53,146 nucleotides of DNA from Methylobacterium nonmethylotrophicum (GTDB taxonomy: Bacteria > Pseudomonadota > Alphaproteobacteria > Rhizobiales > Beijerinckiaceae), in contig NZ_SRLB01000041.1 of assembly GCF_004745635.1 (NCBI RefSeq), forward strand, positions 1-53,146, given 5' to 3'. A program made the translations under genes and the position numbers. This document shows, piece by piece, positions 42,095-51,166 of the stretch. A model generated the notes under the pieces. That model made no database searches, had not been told where the DNA came from, and saw nothing but the letters and a program-made list of their open reading frames with translations. The stretch's first letter is position 1. The number at the start of each line of letters is the position of its first letter.

Positions 42095-43645
42095 ATGGCG
42101 ATGAACGGGGCCGAGAGCCTGGTGCGCACCCTGGTGGCGGGGGGCGTGGAGGTGTGCTTCACCAATCCGGGCACCTCGGAGATGCACTTCGTCGCCGCCC
42201 TCGACCGGGTCGAGGGGATGCGGGCGGTGCTCTGCCTGTTCGAGGGCGGCGCCACGGGCGCCGCCGACGGCTACGCCCGCATGGCCGACAAGCCGGCCTC
42301 GACGCTGCTCCATCTCGGTCCCGGCCTCGGCAACGGCATCGCCAACCTGCACAATGCGCGCCGCGCCCGCTCGCCCCTCGTCAACATCGTGGGCGAGCAC
42401 GCCACCTACCACCGCGCCTTCGACGCGCCGCTCACCTCCGATATCGAGGGCCTGGCCGGCCCGGTCTCGGCCTGGGTCCGCACCGGCCTGAGCGCCAAGG
42501 CCGTGGCGGCGGACGGGGCCGACGCGATCGTCGCCGCCCGCACGGCGCCCGGCGGCGTCGCCACCCTGATCCTGCCCGCCGACACCGCCTGGGAGGAAGG
42601 CTCCGGCATCGCGCCCCTGCCGGCGATCCCCGAGCGCCCGCGGGCGAGCGACGAGGCGATCGCCCACGCGGTCGCGGCGCTGCGCAGCGGCGAGCCGGTG
42701 CTTCTCCATCTCGGCGATCGGGCGGTGCGGGGCGAGGGACGGCGCCTCGCCGCCCGCATCGCGGAGAAGACCGGGGCGAAGCTGCTCGCCATGACATCGA
42801 ACGCCCGCATCGACCGCGGCGCCGGCACGGTGCCGATCGAGCGCCTGCCCTATCCGGTCGACCCGGCCCGCGAGGTTTTGTCCCCGTACAAGCACGTGAT
42901 CCTGGTCGGCGCGACGCTGCCGGTGGCGTTCTTCGCCTACCCGGGCAAGCCGAGCGCGCTCGCGCCCGCCACCTGCGACGTCTTCGCCCTCGCGACCCCG
43001 GAGCAGGACCAGATCGACGCCCTGGCGCGGCTCGCCGAGGCGGTCGGCGCCCCCGCCGACGCGCCGCTGCCGCCGCTCGCCCGCCCCGACCTGCCGACGA
43101 GCGGGTCCCTCGACCAGGATTCGATCGCCCGCGTGCTCGGCGCGCTGATCCCGGAGGGCGCGATCATCTGCGACGAGTCGGTCACGACCGGGCGCAACTT
43201 CTTCCCGGCCACCCATGCGGCGGCGCCCCATACCTGGCTCCAGCTCACCGGCGGCTCGATCGGCGTCGGCATCCCCATGGCGACCGGCGCCGCGGTGGCC
43301 TGCCCGGACCGCAAGGTGATCTCTCTCCAGGCCGACGGCAGCGCCCTCTACACCGCCCAGGCGCTGTGGACCCAGGCCCGCGAGCGCCTCGACGTCGTCA
43401 CGCTCATCTGGTCGAACCGCTCCTACGCGATCCTGCGCCACGAACTGACCAATGTCGGCGCCAATCCGGGCCGCAAGGCGATCGACATGCTCACCCTCGA
43501 CGATCCGCCGATCGACTGGGTGAGCCTGTCGAAGGGCTACGGCGTCGAGGCGCGCCGGGTCGAGACCTTGCGCGAGCTCGTCGACACCTTCACCGGCGCC
43601 CTGTCGCGCCGCGGCCCGTTCCTGATCGAGGTGGCTCTGACGTAG
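42095..43645 (+). CDS. Thiamine-diphosphate enzyme, acetolactate-synthase-large-subunit-like
   Basis: This 516-residue protein has the three ThDP-enzyme domains. The catalytic glutamate region is CLFEGGATGAADGYARM. The cofactor motif reads QADGSALYTAQALW and ends in WSNRSYAIL (GDG-N form modified to ADG-SN). Members near this type include acetolactate synthase-like and benzoylformate-decarboxylase-like enzymes, and no small regulatory subunit is adjacent. It is probably catabolic, not the biosynthetic IlvB. GAGGAGACGCCG precedes ATG at 42095; the longer frame from 41996 is not used. It is third in the operon after the PrdB-like gene (126-bp gap). Confidence 0.85.
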   Translation: MAMNGAESLVRTLVAGGVEVCFTNPGTSEMHFVAALDRVEGMRAVLCLFEGGATGAADGYARMADKPASTLLHLGPGLGNGIANLHNARRARSPLVNIVGEHATYHRAFDAPLTSDIEGLAGPVSAWVRTGLSAKAVAADGADAIVAARTAPGGVATLILPADTAWEEGSGIAPLPAIPERPRASDEAIAHAVAALRSGEPVLLHLGDRAVRGEGRRLAARIAEKTGAKLLAMTSNARIDRGAGTVPIERLPYPVDPAREVLSPYKHVILVGATLPVAFFAYPGKPSALAPATCDVFALATPEQDQIDALARLAEAVGAPADAPLPPLARPDLPTSGSLDQDSIARVLGALIPEGAIICDESVTTGRNFFPATHAAAPHTWLQLTGGSIGVGIPMATGAAVACPDRKVISLQADGSALYTAQALWTQARERLDVVTLIWSNRSYAILRHELTNVGANPGRKAIDMLTLDDPPIDWVSLSKGYGVEARRVETLRELVDTFTGALSRRGPFLIEVALT

Positions 43646-43652
43646 CGGCAGC

Positions 43653-43673
43653 GCCACGGTTTCATCCCGTGGC
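43653..43673 (+). terminator. Hairpin after ThDP-enzyme gene
   Basis: GCCACGG (43653-43659) and CCGTGGC (43667-43673) pair around a 7-nt loop, 7 bp after the stop codon. Confidence 0.5.
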
Positions 43674-43764
43674 TCGCTGATTCGTGATGTAGCCGGCTGA
43701 ATTTAACGTCCCGGAAGGTCCGCGCGCTCTACCACCGGATGGGATCGGGTGCGGATCGGACGGG

Positions 43765-46170
43765 ATGAGCGGGGACGCGACGCGCAACGGCATCGAGGGG
43801 CTGCTGCACCGCTGGCACGCCGCCCGGGCGGCCGCCGGCGGGTTGCCGGCTTACGAGGACATGGTCCTGGGCAATCTCGGCCGCATGGCGAGCCGCACCG
43901 CTTTGGTGGGTGGCCCGCCTGGCCACCCCCGCCTGCTCTGGGTCGGCGAGGCGTTCGAGGGCTGGCTCGCCCGCCCGGGCGCGGACCTCCCCCTCAAAGA
44001 CTTGGCCCTCGACGACTTGCCGGGCGGCCTCGCGCAGTCGTTGCGCGAGATCGTCGGCGACGTGCTCGCCGGGGCCGAGCCGGTGCGGGCGCCCTGCACC
44101 CGGGTGGCGGGGGGCGTCGCCTACACCACCGGGATGCTCGGGCTGCCGCTGGCGACGCGGGGGGCGGAGCGCCTGGTGCTGCTGTGCCTCGCCGGCGCGA
44201 CCACGCGGACGAACCTGCTCAAGACGCTCTTCCGCTCCACCCGGCAGGGGATGGTGGCCGCCGCTGCCATGCGCGACGGCGCCGGCGCGGTACGGGACTT
44301 CCGGGTCCTCGCCCTCAACGACGCCGCCGCCGCGATGCTGCGCTCCACCGTCGAGACGGCGCAGTGGCAGCGCCTGACGACCCTGCTGCCGCATCTGCGG
44401 GGCTCTGCCGCCCTCGCGCACCTGGTGGCGGCCGTCGAGGGACAGACCGGCGGCTACGAGGCGTCCTACCCGCGGCCCGACGGCACCACGCTGCACCTGC
44501 GCATCGAGATCGCCGCCATCGGCGACCTCCTCGGCGTCACCCTCACCGACATCGGCGACCTCAAGGCGCGGGAGGCCTCGGCCCGCCTGCTGTTCGAGCA
44601 CAACCCGGTGCCGATGTGGCTCGCGGGCGAGGACGGCGCGGTGCTGGCGGTCAACGACGCCGCCACCGCCCATTACGGCTTCCCGCGCGAGGACTTCCTG
44701 AGCCTCTCGGCCCGCGACCTCGCGGTGGCGCCGGAGCCCGGCGCCGCCCAGCGCCACCGCCGCCGGGACGGCAGCCTGATCGACGTCGAGGTCTTCTCCG
44801 GCCCGATCCCGTTCGAGGGCCTGAGCGCCACCCTGACCGCCTGCGTCGACGTGACCGAGCAGCGCCGGGCCGAGCGGCGCATCGCCCACATGGCCCATCA
44901 CGATGCCCTGACCGGGCTGCCGAACCGCGTCCTGTTCCACCGGCGCCTCGCCGAGGCGGTGGCGACGGGCCGCCCTGTCGGCCTGCTCTGCCTCGACCTC
45001 GACCACTTCAAGCTCGTCAACGACACTCTCGGCCACCCGGCCGGTGACGCGCTGCTGCGCCAGGTCGCCGAGCGCCTGCGCGCCTGCCTGCCGGCCGACG
45101 GGCTGGTGGCCCGGCTCGGCGGCGACGAGTTCGCGGTCCTGAGCGCCCTCCCGTCGCCCGCGCTCATCGGCCTCGCCGACGCGATCGTCGCCGCCCTCGG
45201 CCGGCCCTTCGCGCTGCCCGACCACCAGGACGTCACGGTGGGCGCCAGCATCGGCATCGCGCTCGCGCCCGAGCACGGCGAGGATCCCGACGTCCTGCTG
45301 CGCAAGGCCGACACCGCGCTCTACGCCGCCAAGGCCGGCGGGCGGCGCACCCGGCGCCTGTTCGAGCCCGCCATGGACGCGGCGCTCCAGGGCCGCCGCG
45401 CCCTCGAGCGCGACCTGCGCGAGGCCATCGCCGCCGAGGCGCTGGAGGTGCACTACCAGCCCCTCGTCGCCACCGGCAGCCTCGCGGTCACCGGGTGCGA
45501 GGCGCTGCTGCGCTGGCGCCATCCCGAGCGGGGCTTCGTCTCGCCGGCGACCTTCATCCCGGTGGCCGAGGAGACCGGGCTGATCGCCGCGGTCGGCGAG
45601 TGGGTGCTGGCCCGGGCCTGCCGCGAGGCCGCCGGCTGGCCGGGCGGCGTGCGGGTCGCCGTCAACCTCTCGCCGGCGCAGTTCCGCACCCCCGACCTGG
45701 TCGGCACGGTCGCGCGGGCGCTCGCCGAGTCGGGCCTCCACCCTGCCCGGCTCGAACTCGAGATCACCGAGCAGGTGATGCTGGAGGAGACGACCGCCAA
45801 CCTCGCGGTGCTGCACCAGCTGCGCGCCCTCGGGGTGCGCATCGCCATCGACGATTTCGGCACCGGCTACGCGTCGCTGAGCTACCTGCGGGTCTTCCCG
45901 TTCGACAAGATCAAAATCGACCGCTCCTTCACCGCGGCGCTCGGCCGCGAGGCGACGGCGGTGGCGATCGTGCAGGCGGTGATCGGGCTCGGCGCCAGCC
46001 TCGGCATGACCACGGTGGCGGAGGGCGTCGAGACCGAGGCGCAGCTCGCCGCCCTGCGCCGCAGCGGCTGCGGCGAGGTGCAGGGCTTCCTGTTCAGCCG
46101 GCCGGTGCCGGCGACCGAGCTGCGCCGGCTCCTCGGGGAGGCCGCCGCGCCCTGGACGGCGGCGGCCTGA
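43765..46170 (+). CDS. PAS-GGDEF-EAL protein (cyclic-di-GMP turnover)
   Basis: This 801-residue cytosolic protein has an N-terminal PAS-like region (~25-260) and a second PAS at ~270-370 (LLFEHNPVPMWLAGEDG). A GGDEF domain with intact GGDEF at 452-456 follows, then an EAL domain with intact EALLRW at 579-584 and DDFGTGYASLSYL. Both catalytic motifs look complete, so it could make and degrade c-di-GMP depending on the PAS signal. No membrane segment is visible. Start ATG 43765. It appears monocistronic. Confidence 0.93.
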   Translation: MSGDATRNGIEGLLHRWHAARAAAGGLPAYEDMVLGNLGRMASRTALVGGPPGHPRLLWVGEAFEGWLARPGADLPLKDLALDDLPGGLAQSLREIVGDVLAGAEPVRAPCTRVAGGVAYTTGMLGLPLATRGAERLVLLCLAGATTRTNLLKTLFRSTRQGMVAAAAMRDGAGAVRDFRVLALNDAAAAMLRSTVETAQWQRLTTLLPHLRGSAALAHLVAAVEGQTGGYEASYPRPDGTTLHLRIEIAAIGDLLGVTLTDIGDLKAREASARLLFEHNPVPMWLAGEDGAVLAVNDAATAHYGFPREDFLSLSARDLAVAPEPGAAQRHRRRDGSLIDVEVFSGPIPFEGLSATLTACVDVTEQRRAERRIAHMAHHDALTGLPNRVLFHRRLAEAVATGRPVGLLCLDLDHFKLVNDTLGHPAGDALLRQVAERLRACLPADGLVARLGGDEFAVLSALPSPALIGLADAIVAALGRPFALPDHQDVTVGASIGIALAPEHGEDPDVLLRKADTALYAAKAGGRRTRRLFEPAMDAALQGRRALERDLREAIAAEALEVHYQPLVATGSLAVTGCEALLRWRHPERGFVSPATFIPVAEETGLIAAVGEWVLARACREAAGWPGGVRVAVNLSPAQFRTPDLVGTVARALAESGLHPARLELEITEQVMLEETTANLAVLHQLRALGVRIAIDDFGTGYASLSYLRVFPFDKIKIDRSFTAALGREATAVAIVQAVIGLGASLGMTTVAEGVETEAQLAALRRSGCGEVQGFLFSRPVPATELRRLLGEAAAPWTAAA

Positions 46171-46303
46171 CGTCCCGCGATCCGGCTTACTTGAGCGGCT
46201 TACCTGAGCGGCTTTCTTGGGCGCTTGCGTCCGGCAGGACACAACCCGAAGCAGCAGGAGCGGCTAGGCATGGGATCTTCCCCTGCCGAAAGGTGACCCC
46301 CGC

Positions 46304-46948
46304 ATGCTCCCGCGCCGCCTCGTCCTCGCCCTCCTCGCCGGGCTGCCGCTCGCGGCCTGCAACGCCCGCGGGCCCGCGAACGTCGCGGCCTTGGGTCCGG
46401 ACGCGGCCTGGTACATCGGCAGCATGCCCGACCAGCCCTTCGACGTGCCGCTCGTCGACCGCACCCGGATGGACCCGAAATACCGGCGCCAGACCGTCGC
46501 CTATGCGGGCCTCGAGAGGCCCGGCACCGTCGTGGTCGATATCGACGAGCGGTTCCTCTACCTCGTGCAGGAGAACGGCCAGGCGTTGCGCTACGGCGTC
46601 GGCGTCGGCAAGCTCGGCTTCTCCTGGAAGGGCACCGCCACGGTCGGCCGCAAGGGCGTCTGGCCCGACTGGGGCCCGACCGCCAAGATGGTGAGCCTCA
46701 ACCCCGACCTGCCGCGCTCGCGCAAGGGCGGCCTCGACAACCCCCTCGGCGCCCGCGCCCTCTACCTCTACCAGGGCGGCCGCGACATCCTGTTCCGCAT
46801 CCACGGCACCAACGAGCCCTGGAGCATCGGTGAGCAGATGTCCTCGGGCTGCGTGCGCATGCTCAACGAGGACGTGGTCGATCTGTACAACCGCGTGCCG
46901 GTGGGGACGACCGTGCTGGTGAAGCGGCACGGGAGGTATCGGGTGTAG
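46304..46948 (+). CDS. L,D-transpeptidase (YkuD) lipoprotein
   Basis: This 214-residue protein has a lipoprotein signal with lipobox LAAC (Cys19). The YkuD domain starts at TVVVDIDERFLYLVQENGQ. Catalytic residues are His167 (RIHGTNEPWSIG) and Cys183 in SSGCVRMLNEDV. It would make 3-3 cross-links or attach outer-membrane proteins to peptidoglycan in the periplasm. The start follows AAGGTGACCCCC. It is the last plus-strand gene before a palindromic element. Confidence 0.93.
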   Translation: MLPRRLVLALLAGLPLAACNARGPANVAALGPDAAWYIGSMPDQPFDVPLVDRTRMDPKYRRQTVAYAGLERPGTVVVDIDERFLYLVQENGQALRYGVGVGKLGFSWKGTATVGRKGVWPDWGPTAKMVSLNPDLPRSRKGGLDNPLGARALYLYQGGRDILFRIHGTNEPWSIGEQMSSGCVRMLNEDVVDLYNRVPVGTTVLVKRHGRYRV

Positions 46949-46980
46949 GGGGTACGAACCGTCTCACCGTGAGGCCCGCC

Positions 46981-47163
46981 TCAACCCCTCCCCCCTCTGC
47001 GGGGGAGGGTGGTCCCTGCGTCAGCGGGGGTCGGGAGAGGGGCAGCGCGACGCTGATCCAAGTCAGCGCTCTTCAGAACGGCCCCGTCTTGTCCGGAAGC
47101 GGCGTCCCCTCTCCCGCCTGGCATCCGCCGGGCACCCTCCCCCGCAGAGGGGGGAGGGTTTGA
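46981..47163. repeat. Palindromic intergenic element with 30-bp inverted ends
   Basis: The left arm 46981-47010 and right arm 47134-47163 are inverted copies matching at 29 of 30 bases (core CTCTGCGGGGGAGGGT). An inner inverted pair GGGAGAGGGG/CCCCTCTCCC (from about 47032 and 47106) is nested within. It has no coding capacity. It sits between the convergent L,D-transpeptidase and DUF3100 genes, where it may also end both transcripts. Confidence 0.7.
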
Positions 47164-47174
47164 GGGGCCCCCCC

Positions 47175-48542
47175 TCACACCGGCGGATGCATCCAGAACT
47201 GGGCGATCAGCGCCGCGCCCAGGAACGTCCCGGCATTGGCCATGAACGACACCACCACGATGCGCCAGCCGAGCCGCCGGAAGGCCGGGACATCCTTGGC
47301 GAGGGAGAGGCCCGCGAAGGCGAGGATCGGGGTGGCGAGCGCCAGGAAGTTGATCCGGCCGGTCGCGGCCGCGATCTCGGCCGAGAACGGCGTACCCGGA
47401 TAGGTGAGCGCCATGCCGATCAGCGAGACCCACACCACCGCCGGCAGCCGGCGCCCGGCGAGGCGGTAGAGGACCTCGCCGGCGACCACCACCCCGACGA
47501 TGAGGCCCGCACCCAGCAGCACCGGCCCGTCCGGCCGGGTGCCGTAGGTGAGCCAGTTGCCGACGAGGCCGAAAGCCGCGGTGGCGAGCCAGATCAGCAC
47601 GAGGGCGGGCAGGCCGAAGGCCGGCGCGGCGTGGGCCGTCACCGCCGTCTCCGGCGCGGCCGCGGGCGCGGGCTCCGCCCGCCCGCGGCCCCGGCCGAGG
47701 ATCGGCTCCAGCACGCCGTAGGCCCAGACTGTGAAGGGCAGCGACAGGAACAGGGTGAAGTAGGTGCCGATGGTGGTGGTGATGAGGTTGCTCGCCGCCG
47801 CGAAGGTGGCGACCTCCTTCGCCATCTCGGGCGTCTGCTGCGCCGCGATCGCGCCGGCGGCGGCCGCCATCATGCTGCCGGAGCCGACGCCCGCGCCCAT
47901 CGCGAGGGCGAGCGGATTGAAGACCCCGAGGCTCGCGACGAACCCGGCCAGCAGCGCGATGAACACCGCCCCGAACACCGTGCCGGTCAGGTACTCGGCC
48001 AGCACCCCGCGCCCCTCCGGCGAATCCATGCCGTAGCGCTCGCCGATGATCGCGAGGCTGGGTTCGCGCCCGACCGAGAAGGTGGCGCCGATCGCCTCGC
48101 GCTTGAGGCCGAGCAGCAGCGCCACCGGCAGGCCGAACACCATCGTGCCGAAGAAGTGGCCGAATTCCTGGAAGGCCAGCGCCCAGCCGGCGCTCAGGAT
48201 CTTCGGCAGCGAGCCGCCGACGAGGAGCCCGAGCTTGGCGACGAAGAGCAGGAGCGCCGGCTGCAGGATCGCCCCGGCGGCGTGCTGGAGCGCCAGCGGG
48301 AGCCGCAGGGCAGGGGGCAGGCGTGGTGCCGCGAGCCCGAGGCCTCCGCCCATCAGCAGGGCCCAGAGCAGGGGCAGCAGGATGATCTTGCCGTGCCCGA
48401 GCGGGATGGCGACGTTGCCGATCAGCTCGGCCAGCGTCACCACCGCCAGGGCGAGGACGAAGAGCGTGAGGAGGCCGATACGGCCGGGATGTCTCACGGG
48501 CGCGACGGCGGGGCTGCCGGTCGCCAGGATGGCGCTCGTCAT
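47175..48542 (-). CDS. DUF3100 polytopic membrane protein
   Basis: This 455-residue protein has about ten to twelve membrane helices. Signatures seen are LGHGKIILLPLLWALLMGG, GREPSLAIIGERYG and MGAGVGSGSMMAAAAGAI in the first half, and a more variable loop at ~280-300 followed by a second helical half. It resembles proteins annotated DUF3100, which look like permeases, but transport has not been shown. GGAGACTTCC precedes the ATG at 48542. It is last in a minus-strand set with aldehyde and hydroxyacid dehydrogenases, so it may import their substrate. Confidence 0.78.
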   Translation of the reverse strand: MTSAILATGSPAVAPVRHPGRIGLLTLFVLALAVVTLAELIGNVAIPLGHGKIILLPLLWALLMGGGLGLAAPRLPPALRLPLALQHAAGAILQPALLLFVAKLGLLVGGSLPKILSAGWALAFQEFGHFFGTMVFGLPVALLLGLKREAIGATFSVGREPSLAIIGERYGMDSPEGRGVLAEYLTGTVFGAVFIALLAGFVASLGVFNPLALAMGAGVGSGSMMAAAAGAIAAQQTPEMAKEVATFAAASNLITTTIGTYFTLFLSLPFTVWAYGVLEPILGRGRGRAEPAPAAAPETAVTAHAAPAFGLPALVLIWLATAAFGLVGNWLTYGTRPDGPVLLGAGLIVGVVVAGEVLYRLAGRRLPAVVWVSLIGMALTYPGTPFSAEIAAATGRINFLALATPILAFAGLSLAKDVPAFRRLGWRIVVVSFMANAGTFLGAALIAQFWMHPPV

Positions 48543-48601
48543 GGAAGTCTCCGGTGCGGGGGGGGACGGTCCGGTGGGGCCCCCCGGACCGGAGGGGGTT
48601 T

Positions 48602-50131
48602 CTAGGCGCCGACGCCCGGCGCGTAGCCGAACGCGGCGGCGGGGGCGGCGGCGGTCTCGACCCAGACGCTCTTGACCTGGGTGTACTCGTGCAGGGCCTC
48701 GATGCCGCTCGAGCGGCCGTAGCCGCTGCGGCCCGAGCCGCCGAAGGGCGAGGCGACGTGGATGGTCTTGTAGGCGTTGATCCAGAACGTGCCGGCCCGC
48801 ACCGAAGCCGCGACCCGGTGGGCGCGGCCGACGTCGCGGGTCCAGACCGCGCCGGCGAGCCCGAACGCGGAATCGTTGGCGATGCCGACCGCCTCCTCTT
48901 CCGTGTCGAACGGGATCACCGTCACCACCGGACCGAAGATTTCGGTCCGGGCGCAGTCCATGGCGTTGGTGGCCCGCGCCAGGATCGTCGGGGGCACGTA
49001 GTAGCCGCCCTCGCGCGCGGTCCCGTCGCTGCCGGCGGCGAGCTCGGCGCCCTGATCCAGACCGCTGCGGATCATCGCCAGCACGTGGCGGTACTGGGTC
49101 GCGTTGTTGATCGGCCCGACCTCCGTGTCGGGGTCGAGGGGATCGCCCACGCGGATCCGCGCGGCGCCTGAGGCCAGCATGGCGACGAACCGGTCGTAGA
49201 CCGGGCGCTCGACGAGGAGCCGCGAGCCGGCGACGCAGGACTGGCCCGCCCCGGCGAAGATCGCCGCCTGCGCGCCCAGGCACGCCCGCTCGAGGTCGGC
49301 ATCAGCGAACACGATGTTGGCGGACTTGCCGCCGAGCTCGAGCACGCAGGGCTTCAGATGACGCGCCGCGGCTTCCGCGATGCGGGCCCCCGTCGCCGGC
49401 GAGCCGACGAACACGACCTTCGCGACCGCCGTCTCGGCGAGCGCCGCCTGTCCGGTGGTGTGGCCGTAGCCGGCCAGCACGTTGACGACGCCCGACGGCA
49501 GCCCGGCCCGCTCCGCGAGGGCCGCGACGGCGAGCGAGGTCAAGGGCGTGAGCTCCGAGGGCTTGAGCAGCACCGCGTTGCCGGCGGCGAGCGCCGGGGC
49601 GAGCTGCCAGCCGCAGGTGAAGACCGGCGCGTTCCAGGGCGTGATCTGCAGCACCACGCCGACCGGCTCGCGGCGGGTGTAGTTGAGGTGGCTCGTCGGG
49701 ACCGGGATCACCTCGCCGTGCAGCTTGTCGGCCCAGCCCGCATAATACTCGAACATCTCCGCGACCTTGGTCGCCTCGACGCGGCAGTCGCGGATCGGCT
49801 TGCCGGCATTGAGCGCCTCGAGGCGCGCCAGCGGCTCGATCGCGGCGCGGATGCCCCGGGCGACCTCCTGCATCACCCGGCCGCGTGCGGCGCCGGTCAG
49901 CGCGGCCCAGCGGGCCTGGCCGGCGAGAGCCGCCCGGGCGGCCTCGGCCACCACCTCCGGCCCGGCATCCGGGTACTCGGCGAGCTGGAGGCCGGTGGCG
50001 GGATCGACGAGGCGCACCGGCTCGCCGGTGCCGGGGACGAGTCGGCCGTCGATCCAGGAGCCGATCGTGGTCAACCCGGAGAAGAAGGGGCGCAGGAGGG
50101 CGGCGAGCGCCTGCGGGCGGGTCTCGGTCAT
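48602..50131 (-). CDS. NAD(P)-dependent aldehyde dehydrogenase
   Basis: This 509-residue protein is a class-3-fold aldehyde dehydrogenase. TPWNAPVFTCGWQLAPALAA contains the oxyanion-hole Asn, VFVGSPATGARIAE the nucleotide loop, and LELGGKSANIVF the general-base Glu. The catalytic Cys lies in FAGAGQSCVAGSRLLV. EIFGPVV and PFGGSGRSGYGR are family blocks. Its C-terminal tail is slightly long. The gene begins 15 bp after the dehydrogenase upstream, so they are one operon. Substrate not determinable. Confidence 0.93.
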   Translation of the reverse strand: MTETRPQALAALLRPFFSGLTTIGSWIDGRLVPGTGEPVRLVDPATGLQLAEYPDAGPEVVAEAARAALAGQARWAALTGAARGRVMQEVARGIRAAIEPLARLEALNAGKPIRDCRVEATKVAEMFEYYAGWADKLHGEVIPVPTSHLNYTRREPVGVVLQITPWNAPVFTCGWQLAPALAAGNAVLLKPSELTPLTSLAVAALAERAGLPSGVVNVLAGYGHTTGQAALAETAVAKVVFVGSPATGARIAEAAARHLKPCVLELGGKSANIVFADADLERACLGAQAAIFAGAGQSCVAGSRLLVERPVYDRFVAMLASGAARIRVGDPLDPDTEVGPINNATQYRHVLAMIRSGLDQGAELAAGSDGTAREGGYYVPPTILARATNAMDCARTEIFGPVVTVIPFDTEEEAVGIANDSAFGLAGAVWTRDVGRAHRVAASVRAGTFWINAYKTIHVASPFGGSGRSGYGRSSGIEALHEYTQVKSVWVETAAAPAAAFGYAPGVGA

Positions 50132-50145
50132 GGCGGGTCTTCCGA

Positions 50146-51012
50146 TCAGGTGAGCTGGAGCGTGACGATGGCGTTGAAGTCGGCGTCGTCGGGGATCGCC
50201 TCGGCGCTCTCGCGCCACAGCCGGGCGGCCTCCGTCGAGACCGGCAGGTCGAGGTCGAGGGCGCCGATCAGCTCCTCGGCCAGGCGCACGTCCTTGCGCA
50301 TCAGCTTCATGGTGAAGCCGGAATCGAAGGCGCCGTTGAGCACCCAGGTGGGGAAGTTGACTTGGGTCACGCCGCTGCGACCCGAGCCGGCATTGATCCC
50401 GGCGAGCAGGCGCTCCGGGTCGACGCCGGCGTCGCGGGCCATCCGGACCGCCTCGGCGGCGGTGAGGAGGTGGGCGGCGCAGAGCAGGTTGTTGGCGAGC
50501 TTGGTGACGTGGCCGGCGCCGACGCCGCCGACATGGACCCGCGTCGCGCTCAGGGCCGCGAGCACCGGCTCGGCCCGGGCCACCGCCCGGTCGCTGCCGC
50601 CGATCACCATGGTGAGCGTCGCGGCATGCGCCCCCTTCGGCCCGCCGCTCACCGGCGCGTCGACGAGGTCGATCCCGGCAGGCGCGAGCGCCGCCGCGAT
50701 GCGCCGGGTGACGGCCGGGTGCGAGGTCGAGGTGTCGATGACGAGGAGCCCGGGCTGCGCGCCGTGCAGCGGTCCCGCGGGCCCGAGCAGCACCGCCTCG
50801 ACCACCTCGGGGGTGGGCAGCGACAGCACCACCGCGCCGCAGTCCCGCCACAGGGCGGACGGCCCCTCGACGATCGCGATGCCGTCCGCCGCCGAGGCCT
50901 CCCGGGCGGCGGGCGCGGGGTCGTACCCCATCACGGTGAAGCCGCGCCGCCGCAGCGAGAGAGCCATGCCCCGCCCCATATTGCCGAGGCCGATGACGCC
51001 GATCGTGCGCAT
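50146..51012 (-). CDS. 3-hydroxyisobutyrate-dehydrogenase-family NAD(P) oxidoreductase
   Basis: This 288-residue beta-hydroxyacid dehydrogenase has the cofactor motif IGVIGLGNMGRGMA at the N-terminus and the substrate motif VDAPVSGGPKGA. The catalytic lysine lies in GAGHVTKLANNLL. Family members oxidise 3-hydroxyisobutyrate, tartronate semialdehyde, or similar acids. GGGAGACAGC precedes the ATG at 51012. It is the first gene of the minus-strand operon and is transcribed divergently from the LysR gene. Confidence 0.93.
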   Translation of the reverse strand: MRTIGVIGLGNMGRGMALSLRRRGFTVMGYDPAPAAREASAADGIAIVEGPSALWRDCGAVVLSLPTPEVVEAVLLGPAGPLHGAQPGLLVIDTSTSHPAVTRRIAAALAPAGIDLVDAPVSGGPKGAHAATLTMVIGGSDRAVARAEPVLAALSATRVHVGGVGAGHVTKLANNLLCAAHLLTAAEAVRMARDAGVDPERLLAGINAGSGRSGVTQVNFPTWVLNGAFDSGFTMKLMRKDVRLAEELIGALDLDLPVSTEAARLWRESAEAIPDDADFNAIVTLQLT

Positions 51013-51121
51013 GTCCGCTGTCTCCCGGAATGACGCCGGGCTTCGTCTCGGCCGCGGCGCCTTCTGGGATCCGGAGACTGGGGCAGGCCGGCGTTGAGCG
51101 GAACGGCATTGGCGGGTATTT

Positions 51122-51144
51122 TGCGTTGACTTGCCGGCAACGCA
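51122..51144. promoter_or_regulatory. Candidate LysR operator (7-bp inverted repeat)
   Basis: TGCGTTG (51122-51128) and CAACGCA (51138-51144) are perfect inverted copies 9 nt apart, in the 154-bp divergent promoter region. They fit the T-N11-A dyad typical of LysR-type regulators. Confidence 0.55.
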
Positions 51145-51166
51145 CCCGGTCAAGCGGGGGGATCCG

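Noticed and set aside
51100..51127. EcfG-like promoter upstream of the LysR gene
   Set aside because: The spacer is 19 nt, outside the 16-17 nt range. The CGTT is part of the inverted repeat assigned as operator.
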